Shown here in pieces: positions 1 to 12,200 of a DNA stretch of 31,130 bases. The translations under genes and the position numbers were made by a program. Source of the DNA: Emmonsiellopsis sp. PD_33 (lineage: Eukaryota; Ascomycota; Eurotiomycetes; Onygenales; Ajellomycetaceae); contig JANTQF010000394.1 of NCBI GenBank assembly GCA_032988165.1, forward strand, positions 1-31,130, in the 5' to 3' direction. The notes under the pieces were generated by a model, which was given only the letters and a program-made list of their open reading frames with translations, did not search any database and was not told the origin of the DNA. How positions within the stretch are numbered: position 1 is the first letter of the stretch; each line of letters opens with the position of its first letter.

Positions 1-21
1 AAAAAGAGAAGGAAGAATATG

Positions 22-1092
22 CTACAAAATGCCTATAAGCACACTTAAATAGGGGCACACACTCCCCTCCCCACCCCCCTCCGCCTCCCCCTCCATCGCC
101 ACCACAGCCCTCCAATACCCATCCTCCCTCCCCTTCAACTCGCGATCCCTCACCGTCGCATTCCTTACCACACTAACCGCATGCAACTTCCCCGCCACCC
201 CCGCCATCACCCCCACGAGATCCCCCACGAGCGTCTCCGCCCGCTCCGCCGCCGACGGCGGCGTATAGAAGAACCTGTCCGTCGCGGACAGGTAGATGAG
301 TCCCGCGGCGCCCGCGTCGAAGAGGCTGAGACATAGGTAGCGGAGCAGGGCCAGGCGGTTGTGGAAGCTGCGGGGGATCTCGGTGGTGTTATTGGTGGCG
401 CCGCTGGGGCCGGTGCCGTGTTTGGAAGGGTTGTAGAAGGTTATTAGGGTTATGTCGAGGGTGAGGAGGGCGAGGGCGGCCCAGGTGAAGGTTTTGCGCC
501 AGCGGGAGGGTGAGGGGCCGGTTAGGGGTGTGGAGGTTGCGAGGCCGGTGATGAGGAGGTGGAGGAGGTGCGGGAGGAGGGCGGTGAGCGGGAGGTAGTA
601 GATTAGCCAGCTGGTTTCGCTGTCGAGGGAGCAGAAGGGGCAGTTTAGGAGGGTGGAGGGGCCGAAGCGGAGGTAGATCTTTCGGAGGGCGGGGGAGGTG
701 AGTTTTGCTTTTAGTAGCTGGTCGGTCGGGGTTAGGAGGGCGTTGGGCCGGAGGCGGGCGAGCCGGGTGAAGAGGAGGTCGGTGCTGGTGGTGAGGCGGG
801 AGGAGGTGAGGGTGAAGATGTTTGGTTGGAAGGAGTAGGGCGAGATGGGGAGGGAGAGGAGGAGGAAGACGAATGAGGTGAGGAAGAGCAGGTTTAGAGC
901 GTAGGAGGCCTGTGTGGGTAGCGGGCGCGGCGGAGGGCGGGTGCGGATGGCGGTGCGGAGGGAGCGGTAGAGGGAGAGGGTTTTGCGGAGGATGAGCGGG
1001 GAGAAGAAGATGATGAGCGTTTTGTAGCTGGCTTTTTGTTAGATTGGATATATACGGGGGATGGGGGGGACGTACGTGTCGTAGGAGCCCAT
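22..1092 (-). CDS. Conserved fungal multi-pass membrane protein, function unknown
   Basis: Two exons are read on the minus strand: 1092-1076 and 1027-22. The 48-nt intron has a GTACGT donor, a TCTAAC branch site and a CAG acceptor. The first exon carries only the first five and two-thirds codons (MGSYD-T), so most of the protein lies in one open frame without an ATG at its start. The product is 340 residues. Hydrophobic segments lie at about 46-66, 145-169, 187-204 and 232-252. A CPFC motif (135-138) sits just before the second segment, followed by a tryptophan/tyrosine-rich helix and an RWRKTF basic turn near 181. The arrangement suggests an integral membrane protein of an internal membrane. 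I recognise the general look of a conserved fungal hypothetical family but no function. Sense-strand wobble positions are C-rich for most of the gene and G-rich in the last 80 codons. Confidence 0.75.
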
Positions 1093-1682
1093 CTTGCTCG
1101 GGGGACGGCGAGCGCGTGGGCGTGGGCGAGGGGTTGTGTTCAAGCTGATGGTGATGGTGATGTTGATGTTGATGTCAGAGGAGAGGTGTTTGTTTAATTG
1201 GCTTTTTATAGATCTGCTTACATACGCCAACCTCCGCGTCTAAACTGCCGCGGTCAAGGGAGGAAACAGAACTATTCTTCTTGTTATACCGATTAACTCT
1301 TCATTGCAACCATTAATGATAGATATGTTTAAAAGCTACCTCCTAGTAGTTTACTGTGTAGACCGCTGATATTGAGAAGAGAATAAAAGTATAATTACTC
1401 TAGAGATTAGACATAAAAGTAATATATAATACTGCTCTAAATATATCAACCCTTACATTTCCAATCAAAGTGGAAAGAGAAATACTTTTTTTTCAACAAA
1501 AAATCTCCTTAAATTCTGCTCTTCCTCACTCTCACATAAGTAGAGGTTTATATATATATCCCATTGTAATTTACCAACAAACTAACACAACATAAAACAA
1601 AATCAATCAGAAACAACCAACATATAAAGCCATGAAACTAGCTAGTAAGGTAGGTATATTGCATGAACAAAAACAGCCAACT

Positions 1683-1706
1683 AAACAAACAAACAAACAA
1701 ACAAAC
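1683..1706. repeat. (AAAC)6 microsatellite
   Basis: Six perfect AAAC units, followed by further imperfect copies up to about 1733. Confidence 0.9.
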
Positions 1707-1951
1707 AAGCATACAGGCAAACAAACAAGCAACGTACAAAACATCCATAAAACAAGAACAACTAAAATCTAACAACAACCTCTTGTAGTAGTGGTATGGG
1801 TATAGAGTAAAAGTAAAAAAGCAAGTAAAAAGCAAGGTAGTTTAGGAGTGGAAAACAGCCGAGTTCAAACCAAATCAAGAGAGGGAAAAAATTTGAAAGA
1901 AAGGGGACAGAACAAAACAGATCGGATAGTATGGCAGAAGACAAGAGGCAG

Positions 1952-1972
1952 GGAGTGTGGAGTGTGGAGTGT
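1952..1972. repeat. Three tandem GGAGTGT units
   Basis: Three perfect 7-bp copies directly follow each other and run into a G-rich stretch. Confidence 0.85.
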
Positions 1973-2519
1973 GGAGGGCGCGGGCAGGCGGGCGGGGGCC
2001 ATAGCGGAAACAGTCACCCTGTAGAAATCGATAACATTCTGCTGGCCCTTTTAGGGAACGAACAACGTCTAGCCCAAGCAAGTCCCCGCCTAGGCCCCTT
2101 GGACCTTCGTCGATGGATGCTTGGCCCCGGGCGGAACCTCAGGGAAAATCCAATATATAGTGATATATATCGGCAACGGTCCGAGTGAAAGAGCCCAAAT
2201 CCACACGTGCAAGGCAAATACCGTGAAAATACGAGTGCTGAAGGCGGAAAAGAAGGATGTGGGAATATGAATGAAAAGGGAGACTAATGCAGGCTCACAC
2301 TCAGAAACATGTCAATTGGAACGAAAGATAGAAAAAAAAAGAGAAAAGCTGGTCTGAAATGAAGAAGAAACAGATCAAATAAGCCGATGATAACACAGCA
2401 ACATTAAAGTCAAACGTCTTGGGTAAAAAGCAGAAGAGTATTGCAAGGACGTGCATCTTGTCAAAAACGAGCAAAAAAGTGACAAGTTAAAGTCGCCATC
2501 TAAAATAGACCCGGCCCAT

Positions 2520-4046
2520 TCAGGTCGGTTTATCACACCCGATCCGTCCCAGTAATGCTTTGCGATCATTCTGGTCGCTCAACGTGACGCGCCCCCGTCC
2601 GGTTCTGATTCGAACGGGATGAAGCCCCTGTGCTGAGCCGTTCGAGCTTCCCGAAACCACAGCGGTTCCATTGGTAGGGTGGGAGGTGATCGTGTTGCCA
2701 TTCTGGCGTTCTTCGGTGTCAAGGGGCTCGTCTTCGTCGTCACTGCGTGAATCTTCGGCGGAGCCGCTTCGGAGAACTTTGACGGCCACGCGGAGAATCA
2801 TGGTGAACCATATGAGGGCGAGGATCTGGAGGAAGGCGAGGAATCCGAGGAATATCCACTTGATGCGCGGGGACATGCAGATGCGGCCGCCGATTTCTTG
2901 GAAAGGGGAGAGGATGTGGCTCCAGTTGTCGATGGGGCCTTCTGGCGCAACAAGCTCGGTTGTGGCGGCGGAGTAGCATCCAAAGGGCATGACGTCTGGA
3001 ATGTTCTTGTAGATGGACCACCAGAGCGTAGGGTAGATGATGTGACGGGAAATCACCCAGATCACGACGAAGACAACAAAGCCAACTGTACAAGCTGTCT
3101 CGTAACCTAGGTACTTGAGCATTTTTGCGGCCTAAATGGGATAGTGTTAGAATTGCGCGGTAAACTCGGAGCTTGTAGACTTACCGGCAATAGGAGATCA
3201 ACAATATCCATGATGCAGAGCACAACATTAGCGACATTGTAAAAGCCATATACATAAGCAGAGAATAGGAGAGTGATGGTGACGATGTGATGGACCAGCA
3301 TTTGATAGTGGTCTTTTCTCCGCTCCTCAATGTTGATGACGAGGATCTGCTGGAGCCAGAATGATAGCTGGGTCAAGCAGTACCACTTGAGGAGGCCGGA
3401 GGCGTCTCTAGCTGGCCAGTCCGTCCATATCTCGCGGAAGTCATTCCAGTACTTTGAGTTGTACCACAGCAGCTAGGGTCGGGCAGGTTAGTATTTGCCT
3501 TATAAAGTGAAAGCGGACGGACATACTATTCCGTACGACCAGAATCCGCCATAGTAGATGAGCTGCCAACCCTGCTCGGCAAAGCGCAAAGAAACTTTAG
3601 ATTTCAAACCACATCGTCGTGCAATGGGCTGGAAAATCCACTCAATGGCGATAGCCCGCACAGCAGTGAAAGCAAGAACAGCGCCGATGGCGAAGTAGAC
3701 ATCATCCCATCCCTGGACATAAGTCCCTTTCTCCGGCTGGTAGTGTGGCAGTTGTAGGAATGGCGAGGTATACGGTCGTAAAGAAGGGTAGAGATTGTGG
3801 ATTGCGAATATCATCGTGAGAATCGTGACGCATACGCCTAGTCCCCGAGAAAAAAGCAAATAGCGGTTAGTTGATTGGGCTTGAATACGGGGGGTTGATA
3901 GAGCGTGCAGACATACCTATCTGGTTCTGCAGCAGCCATTGGCGGAAGGAGGTGTCTCGCTTGGCCGGCCGCCGGCTATCTGGAGCAGAAACGCAGGCAT
4001 TGACTTCGGTAACGGAGCTGGGATGGCTGGATAGCGGTTTGGCCAT
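2520..4046 (-). CDS. LAG1: Ceramide synthase, LAG1/LAC1 type (TLC domain)
   Basis: Four exons (4046-3917, 3837-3527, 3472-3185, 3131-2520) give 446 residues. Introns are 79, 54 and 53 nt with GTATGT or GTAAGT donors. The ATG at 4046 is chosen because it has A at -3; the frame is open upstream but offers only a TTG. Ceramide synthases of the endoplasmic reticulum N-acylate sphingoid bases with acyl-CoA. The TLC domain spans about residues 145-380 and holds the Lag1-motif double histidine (H208, H209) and the conserved acidic pair in IMDIVD (D236, D239). The preceding QGWQLIYYGGFW block and the NVVLCIMD helix are typical of the family. The C-terminal tail after about 375 contains an acidic SDDEDE run, resembling the CK2-phosphorylated tails of yeast Lag1/Lac1. 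I cannot tell which Aspergillus paralogue (lagA or barA type) it matches. Confidence 0.93.
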
Positions 4047-5614
4047 TGTCTTGGAGGGAGGCAGCTGGCGTGAACCGCCAAGCCACGGGGGAGTCGAGGA
4101 GAGAATAGACGCGGAGAGGCGAGCGAGGGTTGGTCTGAAACGGGTCAACGTGGGAGGTGGAACAATTGGCAAGACAGCGAGAGTCAATTGACCACGGCGA
4201 CTGGGGGGGGAAACAGTCGCACAGCAATGGGCTCGAGGGGGTGCAGAGAGCCAGCCAGTCCGGATTGCGAGGGCGGACGTTAGGGTGAGGACGGGGCAAC
4301 AAGAGTGGCGTGGCGTGGTGCGGTTCAGGTGGGTGAACGGAGTAAACAGATGCGGACAGGGACAACGAGCGACAGAGCCCAGGTGTCAAACCCGGACGAG
4401 GGAGGATGTCGAGGCGTCGGGGAGTCGGGCTGGAGTGGTGTTGGAGAGGAGTTGGAGGTTGGAGGTTGGCGACGAGGAGACCGGGATATCTACATGGAAC
4501 AGGCGGAGATCGTTGCTTTTGCTTCCACGCTTCCACTGCCCGGTCTGCTTTCACACAGAAAAGGAGATTTAAATTGTTGGCTTGTGATCCACCTCAGGAT
4601 GTTGTTTTTGTCTCTCTGGTTTGCTGGACCGCCCATTATTATGGGGACCATGGCTCCTGATGACGCCGAGGTAGCGGGTACCTCACCGCTGGTGGCAGCA
4701 CAGCGCGCGGCCAGGTACCAGGTACACGCAGCGCACCAGCAGCGATGCTTGGCCGTTCCTCAACAAAAGGCGCCCCAATCACTCGCTTGTGATGCACCAC
4801 GCTCCACCTGCATCCTGAGGGATGGGTGTGTGTCGGCTGTGGGCAGCTACCTGGCTGACAGTACAGATTGCTGTGTGCTGGGAGGTACCCGCCCATCCTG
4901 CACCCATAGTCCTTTTCTCATAATTATATACAGTCTGCTCTCTTCTTCCACTGCTCAATCTTGCCACTCTCACCATTCTCCCCCCCACATCCCCCATCAT
5001 ATTGCAGTCTGTGCAGATGAGCAGGCGGGGTTCTCTTGGCCTACAGTCCTAAGGTGTTTGGGCTGCCCGCTATCTACCACTCCCTGCCCTGATGTCTTGG
5101 ACTCGAGTTGATATCCCCGCCGTCTTCATGCACCTAAAATACCGACTATCATGCTAAGCACCATTGATCACCGTCTCGAGTGCGGGGAAGGTTCTGAATA
5201 TGAGGCCATGATGCATTCAATTCCTCTGCTCTGTGCTTGTTATTCCTGTGCTCAGTCTCCGCATTATAATATTATGATTCAACCAGGAAACCATAATGCA
5301 CACGCGTACCTGGACAGAACCTTGGGCCGGCTCCCCGATTACCCAGAGGAACAGAATTAAGATAGAGGCCGTAACCGTGGTTTGCCGGCCCGATGATTGG
5401 CTGCCCGGCCGAAATAAGCATCAACCTTGTTCGTCTCATTGGCCACCGCCACATATCTACATCGCAGCTTCAACGTCAGCTGTGGACTATACTTGGCAGT
5501 TGAGAGAATATTGCTGAATTGCTTCTGATTTTCTATCAACATGCAGGAATTCAAAGGACTGGCTGATTGATGATCTGCCAAATATACATATATAAGGAAC
5601 AATGGAAGAATCCT
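4047..5614. other. Intergenic: ceramide synthase upstream region and regulator 3' flank
   Basis: A long gene-free stretch forms the promoter and probable 5' leader of the ceramide synthase. It is purine-rich on the plus strand from about 4200 to 4460. GGTACC sites recur around 4677-4890. A 268-codon plus frame (4305-5111) starts at GTG, lacks any domain and has low-complexity composition, so I do not call it. I see no RNA gene or mobile element. Confidence 0.55.
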
Positions 5615-8307
5615 TCACAGATCAGACTCCAACAACCCCATCATATACATATTCCCCCGAAACCAATCCTGCAGTGTCGGTGACATCTCCCCTGCCGCCT
5701 CAGCTCCAGGGACATTATCCATCTGCGCATGCCCTGTCCCCGTTCCCGCCGCCTCAGTACCTTCCGTTCCTATCCCACCACCCGGCGCCCCAAACCCCAA
5801 TGCCCACAAATAATTATCCACCTCAGTCCCCATCGCCTGGTCCCCATCCGCTTCCCACCCACCTGCACCGCCACCATCACCCGCTTCTCCCTCGCGCAGC
5901 TTGATATCTATGTACAGCTTCGCCACTTGATAAAACACCGCGCACAGCTTATACAGCCTATCCGCACCCAGCGAGACGTTTGCCGCCGCCTCAAGTGAGG
6001 ACGAGACGTCGCTGAGGAGCTGCAAGTCGTCTGTTGAGGCTGTGGCGATCGCGTGGCTGAATATGACTAGGAAGGGGGTAAAGGGGCATTGGAGGAGGAC
6101 CCTTGGCGGGGGTTGTTAGTGGCTGGCTTGCACGGCTACTATAACGAACGGGGAAGAAGACCTACCAAATCACATACCCCCTCCACAACTCGCCCTGTCC
6201 GCTAAATTCCAACGCAAAATGCTGGTGAAGCCGGAGGGCCTCTCTGGCTGCGTCGACACAGGCTGGGTCGAGGGTATAAGTCGCCCTTTTTGATGTCGTG
6301 ACGGTTTCCGCGGGAGCGGCTTTGCTGGCCGTGGCGATGGGGTTGCGGATAGGGGGTTTCGCGCGGTAGATGAGGGTTAGGATGCTGTAGTAGCTGAGAT
6401 CCACGGTGCCGGTTATGTACCGGAAAAATTCAGGATGGTGGCCTGATTTTGGATGGATCTATACAGGTATGTGGCTTGTTTAGCACATTAAACGTGGAAT
6501 GAGACAGGGCAGCCGGACGTCGGACACAAGAAGAGGAAACAGACCGTACGAAATCCTTCCCACCACCTCGTGATCTCTTCCGCTAGCTCGAATGCCTTCC
6601 TCCCCCTCGTGGCGGGATCCTCCGCCAATGCCCGCACCGAATACAACTTCTCATATATCTGCGACACCACCTTTGAAAACCCCACCCACCCAGCCCACAT
6701 CTCATGCCAGGGCACTGCTTTCGGGTCCGCCGGCGGCCCGGGGAGCGGGAGAGAGACGTCGTAATCGGGTATTGTGGAGCTGCGGCCCAGGGAGAGGGTG
6801 AGGTCTTTGTCGAGCACGTAGATGAACCAGAAGAGGGATTTGCGCCGGTTGGCTTCGTCGGGAGGAAGGGGGTTGGTGGGTGTGGATACGCTGTGGTGGT
6901 AGCCGAGACTTTGGCACATGCGGGATGCGGCGGAGACGAAGGTCCAGCAGAGGGATGGCTTCGACATTTCAGTGGCGTGGAAGGCCTTTTTGGGAAGGTA
7001 TGTATTAGTTCTGGTTTCGTTTGGCTGGGAGCGAGCAGGGGTATATGTATATATTTACGCACCCCAAGCGCGAGCGCCATGATATTCTCACACGACGGCT
7101 CCATGAACAGGTCGAAACAGTTGACTGCCGTTTCAAAATTACGGCGACACATCAGGAAGTAATCACGGAAGGATGCCGCTAATGACGGATCGTGGTTGCT
7201 GGCTATGCAGCCGCACTCCTCAAACAGGTAACTCAACACACAGTTGACAATTGCAAAGAGGGCGATGGAGTATTCCTCCGTGCAAAAGTAGAGGTCTTTG
7301 CAGAGCTGGGTGATGGTTGGGATGTCTAAGAATGGGATGGTGAGGATGAAGACGGGGAGGTGTTCTGGTTTTCTTCAGGTTAGCTTCGAAGAAGAATACC
7401 TTCAAGTTGAACCTACCCTTTGCACTCCTCAACAGAGCCAGCACCGCGTTTACCGGCGGCAGCTCCAACTTCGACAAATCAACCTTGGCGCTTGGTTTCT
7501 GCCCCGCGAACCGCAGGGTATGAATTGGAGAAGGCATATTGTGCCTCTGGACGAGCTCTTTCAGCGCAGAGAGCGCGCCCCTCATCTCCGGATCGTGCTC
7601 TGCGGCTGGGCTGTCGCCAACGGCTTTTTCAAATTGCTCGCTGGTATGCACGGAGACGGCACTTAGGGAGGGCTCCCCTTCGAACTTGGGGCTTGACTGG
7701 GCTGTCCCTGATGTTACTGGGTCCGTGCTGGAGTGGGACGGGAGGGTTTGCTGTTCGCGCTGGTGGTGATGACCGCGCTCTTCGGAACCAGTATCATTAT
7801 TAGCCCCCGGGTTGGGTGTGAATGGTTGCTGTTGTTCCGCCAGTGGGGATTTGTTCTTATTGACGGCGAGGTCTCGTATCATTTGCTCGATGCCTGCTAG
7901 ACGGTGGTCGATGGCTTCGATCTTTTTCTCACTGTTTAGAATTTCAGTTCTTTCCCATCCATCCGGCTTTATATGCGCTGTCTCTGACGAAGGAATGAAT
8001 GGGTGGGATGGCAAATGATGTGCCGTGCTTACTATTGATGGGAGATTAGGATCCTCTGCCGTTGCTCTTTCACCCGTGGAGACGTCCTACAGGAGGATTT
8101 TGATAAACGACAGTTGGAACATGGTGATCCTTTATCGCATTTTATCTATTCAAAGTTCCGGAATGTTACATTGTTGAAAAGCAAGGAAACAAATATAGCC
8201 GGGCTCCCTATTACCGATGGGCTGACTAACCTTTCGAATTCGGCAGTTATCGCACTATTTCCAACGTTAGTGTTGATCTCATCCTTACATACAGACATGC
8301 TAAGCAT
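5615..8307 (-). CDS. Zn2Cys6 fungal transcription factor, likely regulator of the adjacent ABC transporter
   Basis: Eight exons: 8307-8293, 8254-8231, 8145-8033, 7931-7417, 7364-7063, 6985-6545, 6458-6166 and 6101-5615. They total 2190 nt and encode 729 residues. The Zn2Cys6 cluster has C6, C9, C16, C22, C25 and C32 (CX2CX6CX5CX2CX6C) and is split over three small exons. A basic linker and a short heptad-like segment (about 50-72) follow, as in dimeric Gal4-type factors. The Fungal_trans region (about 225-470) is seen in SKPSLCW, RMCQSLGYH, RKSLFWFIYVLDKDL and IPDYDVSL. The C-terminus ends in the familiar DWFRGNMYMMGLLE pattern after a Gly-rich stretch. Start: the ATG at 8307 is five codons before the cluster and joins in frame through a very short 38-nt intron, so the first exon is the least certain part. 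Its nearest neighbour is the divergent ABC transporter, which suggests a local efflux regulator; this is inference. Confidence 0.88.
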
Positions 8308-8447
8308 TTAGCATGGCAATAAATAGTGAAATGAGGGGGGGTTCATTTTCACATACAGCACGGGAGGCGGGGGAATCCTGGCCACTAGGAAGAGGGTCCG
8401 GCTCCAGATCAAACTCCATTATGATCCGATGCAACTAACAAGTGCAG

Positions 8448-8454
8448 CGGACCG
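8448..8454. promoter_or_regulatory. CGG-N1-CCG inverted triplet
   Basis: An inverted CGG repeat with one-base spacing, 141 bp upstream of the regulator's ATG. It is a plausible Zn2Cys6 site, possibly autoregulatory. Such short sites also occur by chance. Confidence 0.3.
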
Positions 8455-8758
8455 GTATCTGTAATCGTAGGACTGGAGCAGCCCTGCCACTACCATGTAG
8501 GCACTCCGTACCACCGGCTGCGACAGTTTATAAAAACCCGATATTTACCCCTGGGCCCTGGCCTGTGCTACTTTGGCAAAGCAGGTTTCTTTCTGCGGGT
8601 GTAACGTATTTGCGCTATGACTGACATGTGCGTAGGACAGGCTCACATGGCTTGGTCATCTATTCCGGTTTGGCGCCTTTTTGAACCGCTGGAAACGTGA
8701 AGTCGGGCGGGTTTGTGATATTGTTTCGTCGATGTGTTCGTTGAGAACTTGAGGCTGT

Positions 8759-8786
8759 CCGGAGCCCGAGAAGCCCGAAATTCCGG
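8759..8786. promoter_or_regulatory. CCGGA-N18-TCCGG inverted repeat
   Basis: Two perfect 5-bp arms with 18-bp spacing lie roughly midway between the divergent genes. The geometry fits a dimeric zinc-cluster factor. No binding data support it. Confidence 0.3.
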
Positions 8787-9005
8787 GGATGGGGGGCGCT
8801 TGCCGTGATAGGACTAGTGGTCTTGGCACATTTAATTTCCTTGCTGGTGATTGGCCCGGACTGCTGAGTTTATTTCAACCTCAAGTCACGGGATTTCGTA
8901 TTTCGCCCTTGGCAGGAATCGGGTTCGTCACCTTTACGAGGCAAAAGATGGAGATGTTCAAGGTTCGATTCCGATGACTGTGCGGTCCGGGTTGTATTCT
9001 CGCTG

Positions 9006-9013
9006 TCCGCGGA
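9006..9013. promoter_or_regulatory. TCCGCGGA palindrome
   Basis: A perfect 8-bp palindrome containing CCG and CGG half sites, about 210 bp upstream of the transporter ATG. Confidence 0.3.
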
Positions 9014-9223
9014 TCCCGCTGCGTCCACTCATCTGGCGGTTTATATGGAGGCCTGATTTACTTGGCCATGAGAAAGGTCTTGGCTCAGATCTAGTGCGGC
9101 CAGGATTATGGAGTGTATATCTACTTAAAGCTCTGATGATGGACTACTTTTTTTTCACGTCCGTCCTTTGAGAAAAGGAAAACATAGCTCGAAGCTCGAG
9201 TTTGATTGTCAATTCGGCACGCC

Positions 9224-12200
9224 ATGTCGTCGTCGTCGTCGGCCGAGAAGCCGCCAGCGGAGACAGGCTCTGATGGCGAGCACAAAGATGACACGCCTGA
9301 GAATCACGGCGGCATGAGACATTTACTTGTGAGCTCTATCCCGGTATTTTCTTTGTGTGTGCGAGGTCCCTTCGATCTGACTACATCATAGCGCGTATTT
9401 TCTTACGCCGATTCGCTATCCTGGACTTTCTATGGCATCTCTTTCATCGCTGCTATCGCTGCGGGCACGGCTATGCCACTAATGACCCTGGTGTTTGGTG
9501 GGTTCGTGACTGATGTCACGGACTATGCCATCGGGGAGTCGACAGCGGCGGAGTTCCGTTCCCGCCTAAACACCTTTGCGTAAGTTTTGGAAACCTTGTT
9601 TTTGTGCATCCAACTAGAGCTGACTGGATACAGGTTGTATTTTATCTACCTATTCATCGCAAAGTTCGTTCTCACGTATATCTTTTCGGTACGAGTACAA
9701 TGCCTTTCCTTACCATCTCCTTTCGAACTGGGTTAGTTATATTGACCTTTCTTTGCCCCCTGAAGGTATGCTGCACTATTGCGGCTATAAGGACCACCAA
9801 GGCTCTCCGCGTCGATTACTTGGAAAAGACTCTTCGCCAGGATATCAACTTTTTCGATTCCGCTGCAAAGGGCGCCACATCGATGCATGTGACGACGAAC
9901 GGAAACCTTATCAACAACGGCATTGCGGAAAAACTCGGTCTATCCATTCAAGCTGCCTCGACCTTCTTCGCCGCCTTCGTCGTCGCCTTGGTCACGTACT
10001 GGAAACTAACGCTGATAGCGATATGCATTATTCCCGTGATGTTGGGCGTCATGGGCGTTTGTATTAGCATCGACGCGAGGCAAGAGAGGACCATTCTTGG
10101 ATTCTACTCCAAGGCCTCTTCGCTGGCGGAAGATGCGTTTTCAAGCGTCAAAACGGTCCAGGCCTTTTGGGCTCAGCCGCGCCTTTCAAGGACTTATAAT
10201 GAATACTTGCAGCTTGCGCATAATGAAGGGAAGAAAAAATCTCCCAACTACGGCGTTATATTCTCTGTTGAGTTCTTCTGTATCTATGCGGCCTACGGCC
10301 TTATCTTTTGGCAGGGAGTGAGGATGTTGGCGAGAGGGGAGGTGCATGATTCTGGGACTGTTGTTACGTGAATAGCCCCCCCCCCCCACCCCATTGGATT
10401 TCCCACTATTTCGATACACCAGCTAACCAGAACACCAGGGTCTTGTTTTCCGTAATCATCGCGTCGTCAGGTATCTCACAGTTCATGCCCCATGCAATGG
10501 CCTTCGCCAAGGCCGCATCTGCTGCAGCGGAACTATTCGCAGCGATAGATCGGCCTTCGGAAATCGACCCGCTGTCAGAGGCAGGCATCCAACCTGCCGA
10601 GTTCCATGGTGATATCCAGATCAAGGACGTGCATTTTGCCTATCCATCCCGACCTGCCTACCCTGTTCTATCTGGGTTTGACCTTCATATCCCTGCGGGA
10701 AAAACCACCGCGCTGGTTGGACCAAGTGGATGCGGGAAAAGTACAGTCGTCGGACTGCTCGAGCGTTGGTATAACCCGTCGAGCGGTAGCTTATCTCTTG
10801 ATGGAAAGGGGATTGACGAGCTTAATCTCCGGTGGCTTCGTACGCAGATTCGGATGGTTCAGCAGGTATGAATGTCTCTTCAACTGTGGCTTTCTTTCTT
10901 TCTTTCCTTTTTTGGACTTGGCTGATGATTTTAGGAACCGGTTTTGTTCAATGGGACGATTTTCGAAAATGTCTGCCATGGGCTGGTCGGTACGTCGATG
11001 GCAGATCTATCAGAGGATGAGAAAATGGAGCGAATCGTTGAAGCTTGCAAGCTTGCCAATGCTCATGATTTTATCGAGGAGCTGCCGAAGGTTCGTAACA
11101 TTTTCTAGCATGGCGATTGCCAACTTCTGCACCGCACATAATGCTTATCCATTCTAGGGATACCACACCGAAATCGGAGAGCGGGCCAGCATGCTTTCCG
11201 GTGGCCAGAAACAACGCGTCGCTATCGCCAGAAGTATAATATCGAACCCAAGGGTGCTCCTCCTCGACGAAGCGACAAGCGCCTTGGATCCAAAGGCCGA
11301 AAAGGCCGTTCAACAGGCAATAGACAAAGTGTCCGAGAATCGCACCACGCTGGTTATTGCCCATAAGCTTGCGACTATCAAAAATGCTGACAAAATTGCG
11401 GTTGTGATGTCAGGCAAGGTCATCGAGGAAGGTACTCATGAAGGACTAATCGCTGCGGGTGGCATGTACTCGCGCATGGTGGGCGCGCAGGATCTTTCGG
11501 GTAAAGCAGACGAGGAAGAGGATGGTGACGCGCACTATGAAAAGGTCGATGAAGTTACGTCTCCCACGAGTGACCGCTTGGAATTGGCCCGGACAACGAC
11601 GTCTAGGTCAAATGTCCAGTTGGAAACGGCACCTAGTGACGAATTCAATTATTCCGCCTCTAGAAAGAAGTACGGGCTGATGCGGTGTTTATACATACTA
11701 CTAGGAGAGCAGAAGGGGATAAAATTGCGGCTGTATTATCTCGTGATATTAATAGTCTGTGTTTTAGGAGGTGAGTGACCCATTCTCCTTTGACGTGCTC
11801 AGTCTAACTAACAGTAATATAGGATTAACCTTCCCGGCGCAAGCAATTCTTTTTTCTAGACTGATGACCGTCTTCACGCTCAAGGGACAAGCTATGGTGG
11901 ATAGAGGGGATTTTTTTGCTCTCATGTTCTTCATTGTCGCAATCGGTAATCTAGTCGCGTACTTCATTCTAGGCTGGGTTTCGAATCTCATTGCACAGGT
12001 TCGTTTTGGGATACCCAATACCCCCTCTTATTTTCATTCCTGGCGTTTTTAACAATATGAAGGTCCTTACGCAGCGATACCGACTAGAACTTTTCGACAC
12101 AGTTCTTAAACAGGACATGGCATTCTTCGACAGGCCGGAAAATGCCGTTGGCGCCTTAGCATCCAAACTGACCACCCAACCCACCCAACTTCAGGACCTT

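Larger units (their letters stand above)
1093..2519. other. Intergenic: 5' region of the membrane protein and 3' region of ceramide synthase
   Basis: This 1.4-kb gap lies upstream of the membrane protein and downstream of the ceramide synthase, both on the minus strand. It is AT-rich between about 1270 and 1900 and contains simple repeats. Short open frames on both strands, including an 85-codon plus frame at 1931-2188, have no recognisable domain. I see no supported gene. Confidence 0.6.
8308..9223. promoter_or_regulatory. Divergent regulatory region between regulator and ABC transporter
   Basis: The 916 bp between the two start codons hold several CGG/CCG arrangements of the kind bound by Zn2Cys6 dimers. 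They are CGG-A-CCG at 8448-8454, CCGGA-N18-TCCGG at 8759-8786 and the perfect 8-bp palindrome TCCGCGGA at 9006-9013. Short open frames on the plus strand have no domain support. That the regulator binds here is inference from the motif class and gene order. Confidence 0.5.

Noticed and set aside
4305..5111. 268-codon plus-strand frame upstream of the ceramide synthase
   Set aside because: It begins with GTG, has no domain, and its composition follows the purine/pyrimidine bias of the leader region.
8961..8971. GGTTCGATTCC, a tRNA B-box-like sequence
   Set aside because: No A box, acceptor stem or T-arm pairing could be formed around it.
8789..9171. Two short plus-strand frames in the divergent promoter
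   Set aside because: They have no domain, and they overlap each other in different frames.
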